DNA from: an uncultured Alphaproteobacteria bacterium
Lineage (GTDB): Bacteria; Pseudomonadota; Alphaproteobacteria; Micavibrionales; Micavibrionaceae
NCBI GenBank assembly: GCA_946481075.1
Contig: CAMLMC010000001.1
Coordinates: 620,001 to 684,000 of the forward strand
DNA length: 64,000 nt
Direction of reading: 5' to 3'
The position numbers and the translations under genes were made by a program. The notes beneath the pieces are model-generated. The model saw only the letters and a program-made list of their open reading frames with translations, was not told where the DNA came from and did no database searches. Positions 63,652-64,000 of this stretch are shown one piece after another. The number at the start of each line of letters is the position of its first letter. Positions within the stretch are counted from its first letter, which is position 1.

Positions 63652-64000
63652 TCAGGCGGCGATGTTCTGCTTGGCCGCCTGTTGCTGCATCCGCTGGTGG
63701 AACGAATTGCCGGTCGACGCCGCCGCCGGAGCGGGAATAGGCGCATTAACCGGAACATTGCCCCGCTCATGCCATCCGGCGCGGCGTTTCATGTTGTCGA
63801 AAGAACCATGTCCCGCCTTGCCATGCCCGTCTTCGGTGGTCGCGGCGCGGAAATAAAGCATCAGGAACACGCGGATCGCCGCCGTCAGGGACGTTCTGGG
63901 TTTCTTGCGGAAACTGATGAGGGAACATAGCTCGTGGATCGAGCAATTTTCGCGGGAAGAAATTTCTTTCAAAGCGCGCCACATTTCTGGCTCCAGCCTT
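63652..64000 (-). CDS. Ribbon-helix-helix domain protein, 5' end cut by the window
   Basis: Partial; the visible frame continues past the window edge (codons LEPE precede the internal Met at 63984), so the start is outside. At least 115 residues. The N-terminal part matches the alphaproteobacterial RHH_4 ribbon-helix-helix family: LEPEMWRALKEISSRENCSI (as LEPEMWRALKEISSREN here), then LTAAIRVFLMLYFRAA. Such proteins usually bind DNA; the target is unknown. The C-terminal half is low-complexity, Gly/His/Pro/Ala-rich. Confidence 0.8.
   Translation of the reverse strand, partial: RLEPEMWRALKEISSRENCSIHELCSLISFRKKPRTSLTAAIRVFLMLYFRAATTEDGHGKAGHGSFDNMKRRAGWHERGNVPVNAPIPAPAAASTGNSFHQRMQQQAAKQNIAA

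Overview
This 64-kb window looks like chromosome from an alphaproteobacterium of moderate GC content (my estimate by eye is low-to-mid 50s percent). The gene orders support this: prfA-prmC-DUF4167-clpB, an HTH/DUF4115 (RodZ-like) gene between lysC and ispG, a zinc-ribbon DUF3426 gene near ftsE-ftsX, DUF2125 beside tyrA, an LptM-like lipoprotein before lysA, and a parvulin gene divergent from secA with mutT next to it. A free-living Rhodospirillales- or Micavibrio-like lineage would fit, but this is inference from gene content and no rRNA is present to settle it.

Layout. 0.1-7.1 kb: the GatCAB amidotransferase genes (gatC, gatA, gatB), with small secreted or lipoprotein genes and a drug/metabolite transporter between gatA and gatB, then a PLP-enzyme-like protein and a TerD protein. 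7.19-15.11 kb: tRNA-Ser(GCU) followed by an integrated element of about 7.85 kb. It is bounded by a 17-bp direct repeat of the tRNA 3' end and carries a tyrosine integrase, a beta-domain/three-helix membrane protein, a lipoprotein, a small membrane protein, a KAP-type P-loop NTPase, an orphan 320-residue protein and a startless coding remnant. The island is visibly more AT-rich than its flanks. 15.1-26.6 kb: flippase, cysteine-rich copper-binding-type protein, MurC-like ligase, ClpB, and the prfA-prmC-DUF4167 block. 26.7-36.2 kb: unknown genes, ispG, rodZ-like gene, lysC, ubiG, small proteins, and etfB-etfA. 36.3-41.8 kb: PPP-type phosphatase, pentapeptide-repeat protein, TlpA-like thioredoxin, lptM-lysA, zinc-ribbon protein. 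41.9-53.7 kb: ftsE-ftsX, YdcF-like and PlsC-like proteins, DUF2125, tyrA, hisC, chorismate-mutase-like gene, metA, methyltransferase, mutT, parvulin. This stretch also holds six intergenic palindromic repeats of three families; I found none elsewhere in the window. 53.7-64 kb: secA, two small secreted proteins, aroB-aroK, an alpha-type envelope protein, xerD, accA, and a ribbon-helix-helix protein cut by the window edge.

Most of the window is housekeeping: tRNA-dependent amidation, aromatic amino acid, histidine, methionine and lysine synthesis, isoprenoid and ubiquinone synthesis, envelope synthesis and division, and protein export, folding and translation termination. The accessory part is the tRNA-Ser island. 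Its KAP NTPase, membrane protein and unrecognised 320-residue protein are the best candidates here for an undescribed, possibly phage-defence, module. That role is inferred from family and context; nothing in the sequence proves it.
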